Virus record (IMG/VR): IMGVR_UViG_3300025435_000561
Location: 1-21,218 of that record
Length of the DNA stretch: 21,218 nt
Source: a virus
Reading direction: 5' to 3' (one strand)
Shown here: positions 20,705 through 21,218 of the stretch, one piece after another
Numbering within the stretch: position 1 is the first letter of the stretch
Layout of the letters: every line of letters begins with the position of its first letter
Notes under the pieces: model-generated
The model's database searches: none
What the model saw: the letters and a program-made list of their open reading frames with translations, nothing else
Told to the model about the DNA's origin: nothing
Position numbers and translations under genes: made by a program

Positions 20705-21218
20705 ACTTGTTATGTTTGGCTCTGCCGGCCTTCATGTTGGCCAACCAGTGTGCCATACGAGCCTTCTCGCCTGTTGAATGTTTGGCAGTGTTGCGTAGAC
20801 TACTTACACTTGCTTTGGTGTTCACGCCCATGCGCTTGCTTAGACCTTTGCGACCAGGATTCTTACCATCGGCAAAGTTTTCATTTTGCTGTGGTTCTTT
20901 CTTGTTGGTCTCGTCGTCGTAGTGTTGCCAGTTGTGATAAACTTTTTCCTTGGGCTCAAGTTTGGGTACGGCAGGCTGGCCATAATCGTCCCAAGACTTT
21001 TTCTGTTCAGGAGGATCTTTAAGTTCGTTTAGGGCACCAAAGTAATCTGGATGTTGATCTGCAAAGTCTCTCATAAGAACTCCTGCTACAGCGTTGGCTT
21101 GATTTTCAATTCGACTACCAGTAGCACCATCGCCTGGCTGTATCATGTCAAGTTCTCGTTGTTTGTGATGTACTAGCTCGTGTGCTAGGGTACGTAGTAC
21201 GTCCATGACGTGACGTCC
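20703..21218 (-). CDS. Zinc metallopeptidase, HExxH type (5' end outside window)
   Basis: The frame is open to base 21218, so the N-terminus lies outside and the ATG at 21206 is probably internal (GRHV precedes it in frame). HELVHHKQRE holds the HExxH zinc motif, and GSRIENQANAVAG downstream supplies a likely third ligand (Glu), as in gluzincin-like peptidases. The later part is low-complexity and charged. The C-terminus (TKASVSSLRNTAKHSTGEKARMAHWLANMKAGRA in composition) resembles a basic tail that I recall from T4-like marine phage proteins. Such phage proteins may be virion or prohead-linked, but the role is unknown. It converges on the HNH gene, with an 88-nt gap between. Confidence 0.75.
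   Translation of the reverse strand, partial: GRHVMDVLRTLAHELVHHKQRELDMIQPGDGATGSRIENQANAVAGVLMRDFADQHPDYFGALNELKDPPEQKKSWDDYGQPAVPKLEPKEKVYHNWQHYDDETNKKEPQQNENFADGKNPGRKGLSKRMGVNTKASVSSLRNTAKHSTGEKARMAHWLANMKAGRAKHNK

Noticed and set aside
1-21218. CRISPR arrays, insertion sequences, rRNA or tRNA genes
   Set aside because: No regularly spaced direct repeats, transposase, or tRNA/rRNA folds were seen on either strand.

Overview
The window looks like part of a T4-like (tailed, myovirus-type) phage genome, probably from a marine or other environmental phage. The strongest evidence is a family B DNA polymerase of gp43 type (15544-18210), a gp45-type sliding clamp (13821-14558) and a DsbA-like late-transcription DNA-binding protein (19584-19850). 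The layout also fits: almost everything lies on the minus strand, genes overlap by ATGA or TAATG junctions, and intergenic DNA totals only a few hundred bases. No stretch over 300 bases lacks a gene. The host cannot be named from the sequence.

Read in the direction of transcription (high to low coordinates), the window starts with a truncated zinc metallopeptidase (20703-21218). An oppositely oriented HNH homing-type endonuclease follows (19982-20614, plus strand), with its own T4-late-type promoter and a terminator-like hairpin. Next comes a replication and transcription block: dsbA-like, a glycosyltransferase, a small membrane protein, gp43 with a candidate translational operator, a methyltransferase, and gp45 behind a sigma-70-like promoter. 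From gp45 the genes run almost without gaps down to 3486: sulfotransferase, DpdA/TGT-like transglycosylase, YdcH-like coiled coil, radical SAM protein, an unknown gene, a PD-(D/E)XK-like nuclease, a QueD-like T-fold protein, a small gene, a MazG-like pyrophosphohydrolase, a glycosyltransferase, a small gene, GalE, a DegT-like protein, FolE and a second PLP-type protein. A near-perfect sigma-70 promoter then drives an FG-GAP repeat lipoprotein, apparently on a leaderless mRNA. It is followed by an S4-domain protein, a cupin, a small unknown, a PP-loop ATPase and QueD (cut by the window edge).

The main theme is 7-deazaguanine chemistry. FolE (GTP to dihydroneopterin triphosphate) and QueD (to carboxytetrahydropterin) are the first two steps of preQ0 synthesis. 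A TGT-fold protein with all the recognisable transglycosylase motifs is the kind of enzyme (DpdA) that exchanges guanine for a 7-deazaguanine in DNA. A clear QueE and a zinc-site-bearing QueC are not in the window; a radical SAM protein and a PP-loop ATPase are present but are not convincing matches. A second theme is sugar and surface chemistry: two GT-B glycosyltransferases, GalE, short aminotransferase-like proteins, a sulfotransferase and a methyltransferase. The most unusual local signals are the leaderless consensus promoter with a perfect 10-bp dyad at the lipoprotein gene, and the 6-bp-stem, 8-nt-loop hairpin directly before the gp43 Shine-Dalgarno sequence.
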